Assembly: GCA_003153295.1 (NCBI GenBank) | Contig: PLXY01000008.1 | Location: forward strand, 126,853 to 187,711 | Reading direction: 5' to 3' | DNA: 60,859 bases | DNA from: Parachlamydiales bacterium | GTDB taxonomy: Bacteria > Chlamydiota > Chlamydiia > Chlamydiales > Rhabdochlamydiaceae | The notes under the pieces: generated by a model | Seen by the model: only the letters and a program-made list of their open reading frames with translations | Told to the model about the DNA's origin: nothing | Databases searched by the model: none | Part shown: positions 43,597 through 51,539 of the stretch, in pieces | Numbering within the stretch: position 1 is the first letter of the stretch | How the letters are laid out: the number at the start of each line of letters is the position of its first letter | Position numbers and translations under genes: made by a program

Positions 43597-44370
43597 TTAT
43601 AGTTCGGTATGAATTTTCAAAAAACGAGCGATCATAGCATTGACTTGTTCAGGAACCTCAAGAGTAGCCCAGCATTTTGATCCCACAACTTTTCCGATTT
43701 CAAATTGAGGTGCTTCTCGACGCATCTTTTCATAAGAACAGTGATGCTCATCAGTTAGAATGCATAGTGTTGGACAGGCAATATTTTTTAAGATCCCTGC
43801 TGATTTAGCATCCCATTCAAGGAGACCTCTAAAAATTTCCTGCAGAGATTTTTTATTCACGCCATTAAATGCACTGGCAGCAATTTCCTTATTGCTAGAA
43901 TCCGTATTGAGAAATAGCGCATCAACAAGAGACGCAACATATTGATGATTGAATTCTGCCTTTTCTAAACTCTCAATATAAGAATTGATTTCACTAACGA
44001 AGGACTTGTCCATAAAAATGGGCGGATCAATCAAAACAAGTTTCTCGATTGCCGGAGCGTGGTTCAACACTGTGTCAATCGCTATATTAGCACCGTTATT
44101 GAGTCCTATCAGACAGATGTTTTTGAGGGATAACTTTCTACAAATCATTGCAATGATAGAGGATAAATCTCTCATTTTGTAGCTGGATATCGGATCGCTT
44201 TTACCAGAGCCTGGTAAATCCAGCTGAATGACATCGCCAAACTTTCTCAACATTCCAAGCTGATGAGTAAAAAAGCGATGATCTGAGCCGGCATTATGAA
44301 TCAGAACAAAATTCAAATTCCCATTGCCGGAAAGCCTTTCTACAAAAATTTCAGTTCCATCAATGTTCAT
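43597..44370 (-). CDS. Alpha/beta-hydrolase homologue lacking catalytic Ser and His
   Basis: 257 residues with the alpha/beta-hydrolase layout: FVLIHNAGSDHRFF (oxyanion region), VIQLDLPGSGKSD, then the nucleophile elbow CLIGLNNGANIAI. The family G-x-S-x-G is G-L-N-N-G here, so Ser is replaced by Asn. The C-terminal G-x-x-H-W-x-x-x-E-x-P-E motif reads GSKCWATLEVPEQV, so His is replaced by Cys. The scaffold is otherwise intact and full length. The protein is probably a pseudoenzyme or uses another chemistry. Divergent from the racemase gene. Confidence 0.88.
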   Translation of the reverse strand: MNIDGTEIFVERLSGNGNLNFVLIHNAGSDHRFFTHQLGMLRKFGDVIQLDLPGSGKSDPISSYKMRDLSSIIAMICRKLSLKNICLIGLNNGANIAIDTVLNHAPAIEKLVLIDPPIFMDKSFVSEINSYIESLEKAEFNHQYVASLVDALFLNTDSSNKEIAASAFNGVNKKSLQEIFRGLLEWDAKSAGILKNIACPTLCILTDEHHCSYEKMRREAPQFEIGKVVGSKCWATLEVPEQVNAMIARFLKIHTEL

Positions 44371-44436
44371 TAAGTTCCGAGAATCCTCGTGTTATTGACT
44401 CAAATCAATATAATACACACATTTGGAGGGAAAACA

Positions 44437-45111
44437 ATGGCTTCTTTTTCTAAGACAATCGGAATTGTTGGTGGTGCTGGTCCAATCGCTAGCGCTTTTC
44501 TCTACACATCAATCCTAGAAATTTGCCAAAAACAATACAACGCCAATGATTACAACGAATTTCCTGAAATCATACTTGTTTCTTATCCTTTCACTCGGGG
44601 TAATGAAGAAAAAATTCGAGAAGAGGTCTCTCTTTGCTTATCAAAACTGAAAACTGCTGGAGCTTCTCTTTTTTGCATCGCTTCCAATTCTTTTCATGGA
44701 TTTTTACCGGAATTGCCAAAAGCTGGCTTTGTGAATCTCGTGGCCGAAGGTTTAAAAGAATCAGCTCGCCAGCATATCTCCAAAGCCCTGATTTTGGCCG
44801 CACCGATGACGATCAATTTGAAGCTTTATGAACAGTCCGCCGTTGAGTGTCTTTATCCCTCACCAAAAGAGCAACAGCAAGTGAATCAATTGATCCGAGA
44901 GATTGCTGGAGGAAAAATAGAAGAAGGGCAAGCTCAAAAGCTAAAAAAGATAATCTCCCAAATTCATGACCACCATCCTTTTGATGGTATTATCATTGCT
45001 TGCACCGAGCTGCCATTGTTGCATAAAAAGATGCCGTTCTCTGACACTCTTCCAGTTGTTAATACAATTGAAGTGTTGGCTAAGCAATTAGTAACGCTTG
45101 CTTGCACTTAA
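44437..45111 (+). CDS. Aspartate/glutamate racemase family protein
   Basis: 224 residues from ATG 44437 (GGAGG 7 bases upstream). The N-terminus IGIVGGAGPIASA is the family start. The first catalytic site, usually C-N-T-x-H, reads S-N-S-F-H with Ser83; the second, GIIIACTELP, keeps Cys189. In E. coli YgeA the first residue is Thr83, giving L-selective acid chemistry, so a one-Cys enzyme with L-substrate preference is plausible. D-Glu or D-Asp would serve peptidoglycan. The sequence from here to 45397 (286 bases) holds nothing recognisable. Confidence 0.9.
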   Translation: MASFSKTIGIVGGAGPIASAFLYTSILEICQKQYNANDYNEFPEIILVSYPFTRGNEEKIREEVSLCLSKLKTAGASLFCIASNSFHGFLPELPKAGFVNLVAEGLKESARQHISKALILAAPMTINLKLYEQSAVECLYPSPKEQQQVNQLIREIAGGKIEEGQAQKLKKIISQIHDHHPFDGIIIACTELPLLHKKMPFSDTLPVVNTIEVLAKQLVTLACT

Positions 45112-45397
45112 GTGCTTTTTTCCTTAAAAAGGTTGATTGAAGAAAATCTCCCTAACCACCAAGACTATTAGTAGTTAGAAAGAATATCTGCAAGCTTAAA
45201 GTGCCCCAATTAGATTTTGAGCTTAAGCCATTTATAAAAATAGCTGCCTACACAAGCGATTTTTCAAATGTTAGGTAAAACCTACTTGTGCATGCCAATT
45301 AATAGTGGAGACGTCACATGTGTACATCCTTTATAGAAGTAGACACTTCAATACTCCCCTCGCCCTTCAATGCCTATGGCTATATTGGTATTTTTTC

Positions 45398-46636
45398 TTA
45401 TTGATTAGTTTCAGGATACAATACACGCTTGGTAAAATGGTTTGAAAACACCCCATTCGGGTCCAATCTTCTTTTTACCCGAATAAATTTCTCTAAGTTT
45501 GTTCCATATAAATATACCGTTTTTTTGTAATCTAAAAAGTTGATTTTCCCCCAATGTGGACGCCCATGAAATTTTATCATATTATCCTCAAAATCCTTGT
45601 ACAGTGCCAAATATTTATCCTCCTCTAGAATACAAAAAGCTATATAGGCCATGGGTTCATTTGATGTCGGGCTTAGTAGTGTATGGGTATCTCTTTCCAC
45701 AAAACGAATGTTTAAATCCCTCACTTTCGCTCCAAGATCTCTATATTTTTGAGTAAGTTCAGCAATTTTATCGACTACTATAGGAAGGGAATGGATTGGC
45801 ACAGCAATTTCGGAAAATAGATTTTTATTATTTGGATCTATCGCATACCAGGCTAGAGCTCTATGGCAAGGCATACAATCTAATGAATCATTTTTTTCAC
45901 AACGATTCCACTTGTTGATAACTACATTATTGTTTTCTGCATTCCAAAAAAATTGGAAGAAATCATTTGAATCGTTAAGGGTTTTATAGTTTTCTAAAAC
46001 ATATTCCAAGGTGGTTGTTTCTTGTATAAATTTAAGATAAAACAGTGGCTCACATTCTAGAGTTACAGCATAGATGACTCCTAAAGAGCCCATCCCTACA
46101 GCTGCGGCTGTAAAAGCATCGTAATCAGAATGAGCCGATAATTTATGAAGAGTGCCATCTGCAGTTATCAATTCAATTTCCTTTAAGAAACTGGAAAAAG
46201 TACCGCTATGTCCTGTACCATGTACACCCGTGCTCAAGGCTCCTCCTAAACTAATTTGAGCAATAGCTGCTTGATTAGGAAGAGTGAACTCATAAACTGC
46301 CAATTTCTCATTTAATTCAGAAATAGTAATACCAGCTTCTACACGCACTAATTTTTTTTCTAAGTCGACCGAAAGAATTTGGTTTAGGTACCTTAGATTG
46401 ATTAACCGACCTTCGGTGCGCCCTATGTCACTAATAGAATATCCATTTCCAATGGCTCTTATAGTCTGATTTTTTATAACTGCATCGTTGATTGTATCCA
46501 ATAGTTCCCTAAGGTTCTTAGGTTCATTGTACTCAACAGGACTGAAAATTTGATTTCCTATACAGTTGACCCATGTTTCTTGACCATAGCAGTGGAATGA
46601 GGTAATCAATCCAAGGGCTAATAACCACCTCTTCAT
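45398..46636 (-). CDS. Secreted FAD-dependent sugar-lactone oxidase-like protein
   Basis: 412 residues. A signal peptide (KRWLLALGLITSFHCYGQ) is followed by a PCMH-type FAD-binding domain: TIRAIGNGYSISD, LPNQAAIAQISLGGALSTGVHGTG, and AVGMGSLGVIYAVTLECEP. The C-terminal half has the ALO/gulonolactone oxidase features, ending GRPHWGKIN and DPNGVFSN. The covalent-FAD His of the usual G-S-G-H-S motif is Tyr here (GNGYS), so flavin would be non-covalent. The family oxidises L-gulono-, D-arabinono- or galactono-lactone. Export of such an enzyme is unusual for a bacterium of this type. No partner gene is adjacent. Confidence 0.87.
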   Translation of the reverse strand: MKRWLLALGLITSFHCYGQETWVNCIGNQIFSPVEYNEPKNLRELLDTINDAVIKNQTIRAIGNGYSISDIGRTEGRLINLRYLNQILSVDLEKKLVRVEAGITISELNEKLAVYEFTLPNQAAIAQISLGGALSTGVHGTGHSGTFSSFLKEIELITADGTLHKLSAHSDYDAFTAAAVGMGSLGVIYAVTLECEPLFYLKFIQETTTLEYVLENYKTLNDSNDFFQFFWNAENNNVVINKWNRCEKNDSLDCMPCHRALAWYAIDPNNKNLFSEIAVPIHSLPIVVDKIAELTQKYRDLGAKVRDLNIRFVERDTHTLLSPTSNEPMAYIAFCILEEDKYLALYKDFEDNMIKFHGRPHWGKINFLDYKKTVYLYGTNLEKFIRVKRRLDPNGVFSNHFTKRVLYPETNQ

Positions 46637-46794
46637 AAGCTATTTTCTCTCAATAAGTTAATGTTTTTTTGCTAAATTACTAATAAATTTAGCGGTTTAA
46701 TCATAACTTTTCAAGTTGCAGGTGGACTTTTCATCGGATTGAATGAGGCTGTAATTCTTAGCCGGTTCGTATGCAAGCATACGTCACTTCGAGC

Positions 46795-46843
46795 CCTGAC
46801 AAGAGCCAAATCGTTAGCTATTTTCCAGGGCAAAAAAAAAGAG
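46795..46843 (+). repeat. Dispersed repeat copy, next to tRNA-Leu terminator
   Basis: CCTGACAAGAGCCAAATCGTT...TTTTCCAGGGCA with a run of nine A is a near-copy of 43412-43462. Just upstream, GTATGC-AA-GCATAC (46769-46782) is a small palindrome. No coding region is seen between 46637 and 46863. Confidence 0.55.
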
Positions 46844-46857
46844 ACCAAGTGGTCTCT
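46840..46857. terminator. Terminator of the tRNA-Leu transcript
   Basis: AGAGACC-AAGT-GGTCTCT is a perfect 7-bp hairpin with T runs on both strands (TTTTT on plus, nine T on minus). On the minus strand it lies just after tRNA-Leu. Confidence 0.75.
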
Positions 46858-46863
46858 TTTTAT

Positions 46864-46946
46864 TGCCCAGGACAGGACTCGAACCTGCAATACCTTTCGG
46901 TAACAGAACCTAAATCTGTTGTGTCTACCAATTCCACCACCTGGGC
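46864..46946 (-). tRNA. tRNA-Leu(UAG)
   Basis: 83 bases with acceptor GCCCAGG/CCTGGGC, a D arm with GGTAGAC, anticodon stem ACAGA/TCTGT around TTTAGGT (anticodon UAG), a long variable arm typical of Leu, and T arm GCAGG-TTCGAGT-CCTGT. CCA is not encoded. It lies 6 bases after the upp stop and is probably part of that transcript. Confidence 0.97.
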
Positions 46947-46952
46947 AGGTGA

Positions 46953-47546
46953 TCAATTTCCAAAATACCTATCTCCGAAGTCACCGAGGCCGGGAACGAT
47001 ATATTTCCGGCTGTCGAGCTCGGGATCCGTAGCACTGACAATCATTGTCACGTCGGGATATTGACTCTCGATTTTTTCTAACCCTTCTTGAGATCCTAGC
47101 ATACTCACTAAGATCATTTCAGAGGCGCCTTTCTTGATGAGATGTTCAATTGTCAAGAGAGCGCTGCCGGCTGTTGCAATCATAGGATCTAGGATAAAAA
47201 CCAGATCCGTGGGCTGGAGGTCGGGGATATTCTCGTAATAAAGATGCGGTTTTGCTGTTCCTGCTTCCCTGCGGATCCCGATAAAACCGATGGGAGCGCT
47301 AGGGAAATAATGTAAAAAAGCAGGAAGGAGAGCAAGTCCGGCTCTGAGGATCGGGACTAAAACAACCCGTTGATCCACAAACGACCCTTCGGCTTGACCC
47401 ACAGGGGTGGTGACCGTGTTGGGCTCTTCATCGACAAAGGCCGCTGATTCAGCTGCCAAAAGATAAGCAAGCTGGTTGGCGGTCTGTCGAAAGAGTTCAA
47501 CTGAGGTCTCTTTATCTCTTAAGAGTGTCAATAAACTTTCACGCAT
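46953..47546 (-). CDS. upp: Uracil phosphoribosyltransferase
   Basis: 197 residues. Uracil plus PRPP gives UMP plus pyrophosphate (pyrimidine salvage). The PRPP loop is FILDPMIATAGSAL and the uracil-binding C-terminus is PGLGDFGDRYFG, as in the Upp family. VLVPILRAGLAL is also conserved. The gene follows the LpoB-like gene by 12 bases in the same direction and is likely in the same transcript. Confidence 0.97.
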   Translation of the reverse strand: MRESLLTLLRDKETSVELFRQTANQLAYLLAAESAAFVDEEPNTVTTPVGQAEGSFVDQRVVLVPILRAGLALLPAFLHYFPSAPIGFIGIRREAGTAKPHLYYENIPDLQPTDLVFILDPMIATAGSALLTIEHLIKKGASEMILVSMLGSQEGLEKIESQYPDVTMIVSATDPELDSRKYIVPGLGDFGDRYFGN

Positions 47547-47558
47547 TGGAAAGAGTAT

Positions 47559-48155
47559 TTAAATTTGGACCTTTTTACGCAATATATCTGTCGCAGAATC
47601 GACAATTTGTTGCGTTTCGAGGTCGTAAAGGGTCAGCGTCATCAAATATTCTTCAATGTCATATCTTTTTTGTTCAGTAAAAGCTTTAACAATCCGGATC
47701 TTGGCTAAGAACTGAGGAGCTTGAACTTCATTGTTATCGACGCGGCTCTTTCTGGCGTATTTGGGGTCTTTAGTGATTTTTTTCAGCCAAGTATCAAGTT
47801 CTTGCTCATCTTTGGTGTCTCCGACGACCATGGTCACGCGGCCGTCTTCAGCAGCAACGTGTTCGATGATATCACGGATCATATCATTGGAGATGACCAT
47901 GTCTGTTCGATTATCGATCTGTGTGACGATAATGCGGGGCTTTCCATTGGTGAGTTCATACTTAGTACGAGCAACCCAGCGGTCAACGAGTTCTTTGGTG
48001 ATTTTTCCTGTTTGGATCCGGATATCGGTGGCTCCGTACTTCCAATTCATGCAAGTCTCCTTGGCATTGCCAGGAGTGACGTCTTCCGCTGTGCGGATGT
48101 TGCGGCCGCAGCCACTCAAAACCAAAGCTAAAGCTAAAAGCGCTTGTTTTTTCAT
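47559..48155 (-). CDS. LpoB/CsgG-like lipoprotein, putative penicillin-binding protein activator
   Basis: 198 residues. Lipobox LVLSGCG (Cys at about residue 16). The body resembles YcfM/LpoB: RIIVTQIDNRTDMVIS, IRDIIEHVAAEDGRVTMV, AKIRIVKAFTEQKRYDIEEY, and LTLYDLETQQIVDSAT. LpoB in E. coli is an outer-membrane lipoprotein that activates PBP1b. Its ATG overlaps the preceding gene's stop by four bases. That neighbour is a COG3014-like TPR lipoprotein, often found beside LpoB. A peptidoglycan-synthesis role is inferred. Confidence 0.85.
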   Translation of the reverse strand: MKKQALLALALVLSGCGRNIRTAEDVTPGNAKETCMNWKYGATDIRIQTGKITKELVDRWVARTKYELTNGKPRIIVTQIDNRTDMVISNDMIRDIIEHVAAEDGRVTMVVGDTKDEQELDTWLKKITKDPKYARKSRVDNNEVQAPQFLAKIRIVKAFTEQKRYDIEEYLMTLTLYDLETQQIVDSATDILRKKVQI

Positions 48156-49276
48156 GTGATTTCCTTCGGGGTAAATATGTTATCTAAACTGGGTTGAAAG
48201 ATCTCTACGATACTGAGGTCTTTCGATTTTATCGTAATGGTGACTGTTTGTTTGCCAACTTGGACTAGGTGCTCACCAGGGCTTAAATTTAAATGATAAA
48301 GGTCGATACAGGAGGGGAGCATGGTCCAGCTCCGAGTATCTGCTTGGGTGGCGATGTTCGAAATAAACATCGCAATGTCCATGAGCGGCTGATAGTCTTC
48401 TTTGACGGAGGCAACAACTCCACGGCGGATCAAAAGCCGTGCTGCTGCACGGGCTGCAGTCCACGGCATCTCTTTGTCGAGATGGGCCTCTGCGGCTTTG
48501 GCGACATCGTAGGAGACAATAGGAGCCTGGAAACGTTGATCTACTTTTAAAGCGCTCGTCGGTCTGACGGTGGTATGAAGAACGGGGATAGGCACGCCTG
48601 CTAAAGTTGAGAGGACCGGTTTCACATCTTTGATCTGAAGTATTGTTTCAAGAAGCGCCGCGCTGACAATACTGGTTTTGGCAATTTCAGATTTCTTTTG
48701 AGGCGCGGCTCCGCGATGGTGGACTAAGAGGACATTGCCTGGTGGTGCTTCTACTTTCAATCTGGAATAAAGAACCTGTGCATTGCTGGGATCGCCGCGT
48801 CTTTTAAAGAAGGTCGCTAGCAAATAGGAAGTGAGGGAGTTCCCTGAGTCGTGATTCTCAAGATAATGGACAGTCGCAGCGGCATTATCTTCTTGCCCAA
48901 GATGAAGAAATGAGAGGGCTTGATAAAACCTAGCCAGACTTTCTTCGAAAGGAGGAGGGGTATAAGCGGCGATATCATCTTGGATGAGAGTTTGGCCTGT
49001 CATCTCTAGAGCGGAATTTTGTTTATAATAGTCGATCGCATCCAAGGCCTTTTCAAAGTCTTGGGTGGATTTTTGATGCTGGCCGCTCTGAAAGTAGACC
49101 ATCGCGCGGGAGAGTAAAAATAAGGCGGCTTCCTTGGAGTCTCGATAATGAAGATCGGCTTTGGAGAGATTTTTTTCTGCTGCTTCAAAGCGCTGTTCAT
49201 GGAGCTGCACAGCGGCACTTTGATAATAAGGCGCAGAACAAGAAAACAATAAAAGAAGCAAACAAAGGTAGATCAT
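48152..49276 (-). CDS. TPR lipoprotein, COG3014-like
   Basis: 374 residues. The lipobox is LFSCSA (Cys at about residue 13). TPR-like helix pairs extend over about residues 15-190 (FEAAEKNLSKADLHY; ALSFLHLGQEDNAAATVHYL). The second half has strands and ends in SPGEHLVQVGKQTVTITI. The architecture and its position next to an LpoB-like gene match the COG3014 group of uncharacterised envelope proteins. An envelope-assembly role in the LpoB/ExbBD operon is inferred. Confidence 0.82.
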   Translation of the reverse strand: MIYLCLLLLLFSCSAPYYQSAAVQLHEQRFEAAEKNLSKADLHYRDSKEAALFLLSRAMVYFQSGQHQKSTQDFEKALDAIDYYKQNSALEMTGQTLIQDDIAAYTPPPFEESLARFYQALSFLHLGQEDNAAATVHYLENHDSGNSLTSYLLATFFKRRGDPSNAQVLYSRLKVEAPPGNVLLVHHRGAAPQKKSEIAKTSIVSAALLETILQIKDVKPVLSTLAGVPIPVLHTTVRPTSALKVDQRFQAPIVSYDVAKAAEAHLDKEMPWTAARAAARLLIRRGVVASVKEDYQPLMDIAMFISNIATQADTRSWTMLPSCIDLYHLNLSPGEHLVQVGKQTVTITIKSKDLSIVEIFQPSLDNIFTPKEIT

Positions 49277-49321
49277 CTTTATATCTTCTTAAAGATAATC
49301 TAATAAAAAGGGGTTAAAAGT

Positions 49322-49783
49322 CTACTGATCTTCGGGTTCGTAGACCGGATGGATCGAAAAACCTGCTTCCCGTATAGTAAAAATTGCTTGAGCGATCGGT
49401 TCCCAGCGGGCGTTTTTGTCGATGTGAAGTAAAACTTTTGTTTGGCTGGCATCTTGAGGAATGAGACCCAGTTGCTGCTGTTTAAGAAGTTCTTTTTTGA
49501 TACTTTCAGGATTTTCCATCAGGAACTCATTGACTTCAGTCAGCCATTTATATTTTCCTTCCTCATTTACGCTGATGTTGACAAGACTCGGTTTTTCCAC
49601 CACTCCTGAAGGAGTGTCTTTCTCGGGAGATATTTTGACGAGGTTGACTTCGTTGTCATAAAGGGCGGCGCGGGTAATGGCCATCGTCGCAAAGACAGCG
49701 ATGACGAGAAACAAAAAATCCACCATTGGAGCCAAGTTAATGGAGCTGGATCGCTTAAACTCATCTTCTGGTATCAAGCTCAT
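49322..49783 (-). CDS. exbD: ExbD/TolR-family protein
   Basis: 153 residues. A single N-terminal membrane helix (LAPMVDFLFLVIAVFATM) carries the conserved Asp of the proton channel in PMVD. The periplasmic domain ends LHIDKNARWEPIAQAIFTIREAGF, cited in part, the ExbD/TolR dimer fold. With ExbB it forms a proton-driven motor in the inner membrane. It follows exbB by 2 bases. Whether it works with a TonB or TolA protein cannot be told because none lies nearby. Confidence 0.93.
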   Translation of the reverse strand: MSLIPEDEFKRSSSINLAPMVDFLFLVIAVFATMAITRAALYDNEVNLVKISPEKDTPSGVVEKPSLVNISVNEEGKYKWLTEVNEFLMENPESIKKELLKQQQLGLIPQDASQTKVLLHIDKNARWEPIAQAIFTIREAGFSIHPVYEPEDQ

Positions 49784-49785
49784 AC

Positions 49786-50778
49786 TTATCCTTGGTTTTC
49801 GATCAGATGGGCAAGAGAATGGGCTTCCGTCTCAATCACAGAGAGCTGACGGGTTAAACGGTACTTAGTGATGGCATGGAACATCAGCGCTAAAATAGCG
49901 ACGATCAGTCCGCCGACAGTAGTACCCACAGAAACGCCAAGGCCATCAAAAAGGGCTGAAATACTTTCCATCGAACGGTTGAGATCATAAAAAGCGTAGA
50001 ACATCCCCAGAACCGTTCCCAAAAGTCCGATCATAGGAGCGATCACGGCAATATCATTCAGAAGGGCAATTTTCTGCCATAAGCGATTACTGGAGCGGCG
50101 GCCTTCCGATTTCATGAGCTCAAGCATGGCACTTTGTCCTTGTTTTCGCGATTGGATGCCTGTCGACATCATGCGAAACAAAATCGTCGGGTTTTTCTCG
50201 CAGAGCAATAAAGCTTCATCGTAATTCTTGGCGTTAAGTTTTTCACGGATCTCTTTGAGCGGCTCAGCAGGGATCAGCTCGGGTGTTCTCAGTTTGAGAA
50301 GGGCATAAGACCAAATACCTATGCTTGCGATCGAAAGACAGAAGAGGACCATATAAATCGTCGGAGATCCGGCAAAAACCTGACCTAGATCGATGATAAT
50401 TCCATCCGACTTGACTTCGTCTGCAACTTCCTTTTCTTCTTTCTCGATAGCGGCGATATCATCTTCTAAATCGATCACAGGAGTCTGTTCTACAATGGCA
50501 GGAGGCAGCGCAGCGCTGGGTATTCCTGTTAATTTTTCTGGAGCAGATGCATTCACTTGAGGGGAATCGGTACTGAGTTCGACCGTCGATGAAAGAACCT
50601 CAGATTCCGGTGTTGTTGTCGAAGGTAAGGAAGGGGCGGCGATCTGGACCTGCCTGTTATCTATTTCCGATGTGGGCTCGGCCTGCTGTAAAGTAGTATT
50701 TTCAACTTGATCCACAGAGACGACATCCTCTGCAAAAATGGCTGAGATGCAAGCTGTTAGAATTAAGAGTTTTTTCAT
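49786..50778 (-). CDS. exbB: ExbB/TolQ-family protein with extended N-terminus
   Basis: 330 residues from ATG 50778 (GAGG 7 bases upstream). A leader-like N-terminus (KKLLILTACISAIFAED) and about 110 residues of Pro/Ser/Glu-rich sequence precede the MotA/TolQ/ExbB proton-channel domain. Its helices are IYMVLFCLSIASIGIWSY, NDIAVIAPMIGLLGTVLGMFYAFYDLNRS (cited in part) and GLGVSVGTTVGGLIVAILAL. The N-terminal extension is long compared with E. coli ExbB and could reach the periplasm. First gene of the minus-strand envelope operon. Confidence 0.93.
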   Translation of the reverse strand: MKKLLILTACISAIFAEDVVSVDQVENTTLQQAEPTSEIDNRQVQIAAPSLPSTTTPESEVLSSTVELSTDSPQVNASAPEKLTGIPSAALPPAIVEQTPVIDLEDDIAAIEKEEKEVADEVKSDGIIIDLGQVFAGSPTIYMVLFCLSIASIGIWSYALLKLRTPELIPAEPLKEIREKLNAKNYDEALLLCEKNPTILFRMMSTGIQSRKQGQSAMLELMKSEGRRSSNRLWQKIALLNDIAVIAPMIGLLGTVLGMFYAFYDLNRSMESISALFDGLGVSVGTTVGGLIVAILALMFHAITKYRLTRQLSVIETEAHSLAHLIENQG

Positions 50779-50870
50779 TACCAACCTCGGTTAAATATGA
50801 AATTTAGTTTTCAACATAACAAGCTTGTCACTATTGATCAAGATCTTCCATTGCCTTATTATTGTTGGCC

Positions 50871-51539
50871 ATGAGACCGCAAGATTTAAAATCACCTTAC
50901 CGCTGGGCAGACAGAAAGCCTCTTTTAGAAGACCGCGTCTTCTATGTGCCGGATTATTATGACAACCACAAAGAATTGATATTTCCTGAGTGGAAAACGA
51001 TCTTTGGAAACGATAATCCCGTGATCATCGAATATTGCACAGGCAATGGGACATGGCTGGCAGAAAAAGCTAAAGACCCTTCCAAGAACTGGGTTGCTGT
51101 CGAGTGGCGTTTTGAAAGGGTCAGAAAAATCTGGTCCAAAATGAAAAACTACGCTCTGCCTAATTTATTTATCATCAGCGGAGAAGCGCAAACTTTTTCT
51201 CGGGAATATCTTCCAGAAGCTTCGATCGATGGCGTCTATATTAATTTCCCTGATCCGTGGCCTAAAGACAAGCACTCGAAGAACCGACTTTTCCAACAGC
51301 CGTTCATCGAGGAGCTTGCTCGTACGATTAAACCGGGCGGCACTATCACGGTGGTGACAGACGACCCTCCTTATAGCGAGCAAATCTCCCGAGAGATGCT
51401 GGCGCATCCCGCTTGGAAGTCAGACTTTCCCTCACCTTATTACGTCACCGAATGGGAAGGGTATGGCACTTCTTATTTCGATACGCTCTGGCGGGAAAAA
51501 GGTAAAGTCATCCACTATTTTCAATTTAGACGGCAATGA
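50871..51539 (+). CDS. trmB: tRNA (guanine-N7-)-methyltransferase
   Basis: 222 residues from ATG 50871; two upstream TTG codons are not used. It methylates G46 of tRNA with SAM. IIEYCTGNGTWLAEKA is motif I and YINFPDPWPKDKHSKNR is the diagnostic TrmB sequence. The gene's stop overlaps the next ATG (ATGA), coupling it to the downstream hypothetical. Divergent from exbB. Confidence 0.97.
   Translation: MRPQDLKSPYRWADRKPLLEDRVFYVPDYYDNHKELIFPEWKTIFGNDNPVIIEYCTGNGTWLAEKAKDPSKNWVAVEWRFERVRKIWSKMKNYALPNLFIISGEAQTFSREYLPEASIDGVYINFPDPWPKDKHSKNRLFQQPFIEELARTIKPGGTITVVTDDPPYSEQISREMLAHPAWKSDFPSPYYVTEWEGYGTSYFDTLWREKGKVIHYFQFRRQ

Noticed and set aside
46711..46956. Open frames across tRNA-Leu on both strands
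   Set aside because: They read through the tRNA gene and its terminator; no coding features.
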